From: Saturnia japonica
Lineage: Eukaryota; Arthropoda; Insecta; Lepidoptera; Saturniidae
Reading direction: 5' to 3'
NCBI GenBank assembly: GCA_033032175.1
Contig: CM065318.1
Coordinates: 6,014,001 to 6,078,000 of the forward strand
DNA: 64,000 nucleotides
Part shown: piece after piece, positions 57,246 to 64,000 of the stretch
How the letters are laid out: each line of letters begins with the position of its first letter
Numbering within the stretch: the first letter of the stretch is position 1
Translations under genes and position numbers: made by a program
The notes under the pieces: generated by a model
Told to the model about the DNA's origin: nothing
The model's input: only the letters and a program-made list of their open reading frames with translations
The model's database searches: none

Positions 57246-59290
57246 AAAAAATAAAAAGTGCTACAAATAAAACAAAAGAAAACGAAAAGAAAATATTTTA
57301 CATAAGGATGTAATCATAAATAAATATATGTATATATAAATTTAAAAATATATAGAACACTGGGTTCTTAGAAGTAGTATGAGTCTTTGATTGTGGCTTT
57401 AAATGTTAATAGAATGAGAGACGACCTCGTCTTACCATCGTATTATTTTGTAGTTTTGAAATCCGCCTTGATGATCATTTAGCAATATAAAACTAATTGT
57501 TAGCTACAAATAATCTGGTGACATTCTAAAATATTGCGCTTATGCACAAACGATCGTAATGTCTTTGTTATGTACAATTTGTTATTTCAAATGTCAACGA
57601 CGTAATGAATATCTTCTTAGGAAAATGTGTAGTATACATTAATGTTCTTACTATACAAAATTGTAAACAAGAAAATGTATTTGGATGGACAAATAAATCT
57701 TATCTTCAAATATAAAATTTTGTGCATGAAACAAACGTTTTCTATAGTTTTGTCCATTATTAAAGATATTGGTACTATACAATTATATTTGCGAACGGTC
57801 TTTTTATGGACCCTTGAAATGAACCTATGAAACAACTATTTTATTGGGTATGAATTTAACTATCGTCCAATAAATACACGTTCAATGACCTAATTAATCA
57901 TATTTGTCCCTAAAATAATAGATGTGTCATCAGAATCGAATTATCAAACAATACTAAAAAGATGTCGATGCCTAAAAATATGAATTCTCAACGGAGTTGT
58001 GCCTGGCATCTGGCACTCGCCCGGCGCGGTAGCGCGGGCCGTCCGCGGCCCGCTCGCTTTGCTTACTCGGCTTGCTCGTCTTGTGCGTTAAATCTTATGG
58101 AAAAAAGCTACTTATTTGGTTCCAAATTTATTATTTTGATTACCAATAGAATACCAATATAATTAATAATAATGACAAAAACGTTTGTTGGGAATAAATA
58201 TTATAATTATTTGGTGATGAATATAAACTCTGGTGACAGAAAATATTGTTGCCTATTTTATTGGTTCTTTTTTCTTCGCTTCTACTTTCGTTATTTCCCA
58301 GCACAGCTCCTAATCTCCAAAATTCTCGTCGAAATTAATATTTGAAAGCCCCCGGACCAGTTCCGAGATCCCGTACTAATGCAAAAAATAAAAACATTAT
58401 TTTAGGTCCTCCCCAGCACTGCTTGGTAATCCCACAGTTTACATTTTGGCTATAATGCCATAATTCTACCGCCACTAAGTCATAAAATTTGTTAGTTAAA
58501 TGTAATTTAATCATAACCAAATTGTTAAATATTTATCGTGCATACGATGAAATAACATAGGTATCAATAACTGTTTTATACATATTAATATTATCAGTAA
58601 ATATTTATGAATTAAAATAAAAGCAATAAATTACACCAGGAAATCATCCGTGACAAAAATACAAACACTAGAAAATAAGGATCGCAATCGATCTGCGATT
58701 TTAAATGTCTTTTGTTTTGACGTGAGTCCTTACTCGTTATGGATTAATTACTTCATTACTTTTTCAAATCACTATTTCCTTACTGTACTGATTATGTCCG
58801 TCGGTAGAAAAAAAGAGACTGGTTGCCAGTAAAAATAGTTACGTACACACCCACAAATAATGTAGCCATCTGCTGATTATACATTTCATTTAAAAACACC
58901 TATGGCAGTAAGCATGTAATTTTTTTAACCTGTTATCAGACAAACATTTGAAATATAGCTTTGTTGGCGGCTCAAGATTATGAGATTCAAATATAAAAAC
59001 GTAAATCTTAAATTTAATCTGCCCTTTAGTCTAATCTGTAGGACATTTACTTTCTACATAGTAGATATCAGATTCGACCTTGGTTAGAACAAAATTTAGC
59101 AATATTCAGAGTTGTTTATTTCCTTTTTAAATATACGTTTCGCTCTGACCTTTATATCCCCTATATGCTCTCTTATATCCTAATAAATATTCTAGTTAAA
59201 TAAATATTCGTTTCAACAGCTTGACGCATTTTTAAGTTAAATGTTTAATCTCTCATCATGTTTAAATTGCAGAGCTGTTTTATTTAGTTT
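57246..59290. other. No gene recognised; contains a GC-rich block
   Basis: At 58010-58085 a run of GGCGCGGTAGCGCGGGCC-like sequence and GCTCGCTTTGCTTACTCGG stands out. Its reverse resembles the CpG-rich block at 12060-12110. No supported exon. Confidence 0.4.
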
Positions 59291-59299
59291 TTAATCTTT

Positions 59300-59590
59300 A
59301 GGGTTACATCGTGTCGGCACACGTCCATACATAGTACAAAGTAAAGTCGTTTCTCGCTGTCTGTCCCTATGTAGGTACGCTTTGATTTATTAAACCACGC
59401 AACGGATTTTAATGCGATTTTCACTACCATTTAGAGAATTTTTAAGGAAGGTTTATATATTTTTAGCGGAGGTGAGGAACAGAGAGTAAAGTTCCTTCGC
59501 CATAGAAAAGGGAGGATCCTCCGGCCAGACGGGTGCTATGTCTGGCGGGCAGCTGCCCCGACGGTTGTAATCGGGTTCTTGTATATATAT
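59300..59590 (+). repeat. Transposon-derived repeat, class uncertain
   Basis: CGCTGTCTGTCCCTATGTAGG, then CCACGCAACGGATTTTAATGCG and TTAAGGAAGGTTTATAT are words of a common lepidopteran repeat as I recall it. A GC-rich end follows (GGCGGGCAGCTGCCCCGACGG at 59541-59561). Ends not defined. Confidence 0.45.
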
Positions 59591-60255
59591 TCAACGATTG
59601 AGTTAATTTCTATAACGCAATGTAGGATAGTAGGATGCGTCTTATGTGGCTCGATAGATGTCGCTATGTGTCGCTACATAGTTGCGTCGATGCGTCAGTT
59701 GTGGCGAGAGATGTCGCTACATATTAAACAATACATTCCACTTAAGTTTTTGTATTGTAAAGAAAAGTCAATTATATATACATGTAATCAAGTCGTTAAG
59801 AAATGATTTCGGGCGCTTAAATGGCTTACTCTGGCTAAACCTTATGAGATACATCAAAATAATGTTCTAAAGAATTGTAGTTCTTCAAAAAGCATAGAGA
59901 ATTTCTGGGATGGCATAAGTCTATTTCCTAATGTTAACGTTGACGTGGTTACTGTGAAGTAACCATTTTGATCTTCAACATAATATTTTAGAATATTACG
60001 TTATTTGCGAAGCTATTTTCTCCAATTCAGTTTAGATAACATAGAGATAAGTTTGTTAGTTAACTTGTGCATTTAATAAAGATTAAAATAGACCTTATAG
60101 TTTCCCATTTAAATGAATACCGTAGAAGTTATCACGATTTCAAAATTACACGCAATCTAAGAAATCCCTCTCAGAAAAACCGTGCGCGGTTGGTTCTCCC
60201 CACCTATGATGAATCGCGAGTCGAGAGCTAAGCGCACTATTCGTAAATATGAAGT

Positions 60256-60524
60256 TACATAACATACCATCACGCTTGTATACCCGACCCGAAGTGTTAG
60301 GCAGAGGTGTACACCTACAGTTCGCCGGATATGTTGTAGGTCTCATAGAATAGGGAGCGGCGAGCCTATTGACATTAATCAGGCACAAATCCAAACTTCA
60401 AGCTCATATTTATAATAATAGATAATTTAAAATATTTTAGAAATAGATTTGTCGCAACCTGGGTGTCGAACCTAGGACCTTGAGCATAGCAGTCGCGATT
60501 AGGACCACCAGGCTAATAGCAGTT
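60256..60524 (-). repeat. tRNA-headed SINE family A, copy 3
   Basis: It has the head (GGACCACCAGGCTAATAGC, plus strand) and tail (ACATAACATACCATCACGC) of the family, again on the minus strand. Confidence 0.85.
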
Positions 60525-60797
60525 ATGAAGTTATAAACTATCAATATTAAACCGATTATCTCTAAGTCCGGCTTTTTTAAACATAAAATACACCACTTTG
60601 TAAATTGTACCCGTGCGAAGCTGGGGCGGGTCGCTAGTTTTATTATAAACAAGGATTGTATTATATACGAAGTTCGGTTTCAATAATTAAATAATAAATA
60701 AAATTAAACAGCGCATGTAGGCATTACAAGTTTTTTACAGCCCATCGAATTACTTGAACAATCGTCTATAGGTATTTTTTTATCCTTTTGCAGAATA

Positions 60798-63682
<2,885 letters not shown>

Positions 63683-64000
63683 GTGTGTTGTTACCATAGA
63701 TTAGAACAGCTAGAGTATATAGGTGTAACATTTAAATGGGCCGTTGAGGGGAACTGTGAAACTATAAAAGATAGAGAAATATGTTACGAAGAATCATGAC
63801 ATCTTGTTACTGCATTTTGTGTTTTCAAGTGGTGAATTTGCTTTAAAAACCTTCGACGGTATTGTAGCTGGTTTCGTATGTATCATATTTAAGGTAAACC
63901 CAACAAGAAATAATCAACTCGTTTATACCAAATAAATTTTATGTGGAAGTTATTATTTAAAAAGTCGAGTTATGATTTGACTATTGCAGTAAAGATGACG
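63683..64000 (+). other. Start of GALE intron 3, runs off the window
   Basis: It begins GTGTGTTG. An open frame continues a short way past the donor but leaves GALE similarity at once, which supports the splice. Confidence 0.7.

Noticed and set aside
57962..58162. 66-codon Arg/Ala/Ser-rich frame
   Set aside because: It is produced by the GC-rich block at 58010-58085 and has no protein features.

Overview
The window reads as animal nuclear DNA, AT-rich and intron-rich. It is most likely from a moth or butterfly (Lepidoptera). Three things point there: GT-AG introns with insect-type coding exons, dispersed repeats of kinds I know from lepidopteran genomes (tRNA-headed SINEs, Helitron-like repeats ending in CTAG, RTE and Jockey/CR1-like LINE tails, several mariner lineages), and an errantivirus with a tRNA-Ser primer site. 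The species cannot be read from the sequence.

Layout. 1-5740 is a minus-strand errantivirus (Ty3/gypsy group) whose 3' end lies off the left edge. It has a 219-bp 5' LTR, tRNA-Ser primer site, gag, pol and the start of env, and is broken by at least three internal nonsense codons and two deletions. 5741-13680 holds short non-coding elements, two weak exon candidates and a mariner split by a LINE tail. 13680-18740 holds a dispersed repeat split by a 3.85-kb transposon with ~350-bp inverted ends and an intron-containing, decayed transposase; this is the least familiar element here. 19500-31000 contains a seven-exon plus-strand gene of unknown function (coding exons 21482-30790, predicted 406 aa), whose introns carry a triple-nested stack (mariner inside a TTAA-flanked element inside a Helitron-like repeat) and a second mariner ending 20 bp before an exon. 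31960-35830 is a Helitron-like repeat, an 842-bp inverted-repeat element and a LINE remnant.

36048-42761 is the best-supported locus: tRNA-Val(CAC), then the complete six-exon TRIC cation channel gene (275 aa), with tRNA-Pro(CGG) antisense in its first intron. 44300-47750 is mostly repeats. 49000-49328 looks like a promoter with a non-coding first exon. 60798 to the right edge carries the first three coding exons of UDP-glucose 4-epimerase (GALE), whose upstream exon may be the one at 49.3 kb.

The host genes do not form an operon or pathway: TRIC balances charge across the ER/SR membrane during calcium release, GALE interconverts UDP-hexoses in the cytosol, and the third gene is unassigned. 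Most of the remaining sequence is transposon-derived. All TE family assignments rest on motifs, terminal repeats and target duplications seen by eye; no database search was possible.
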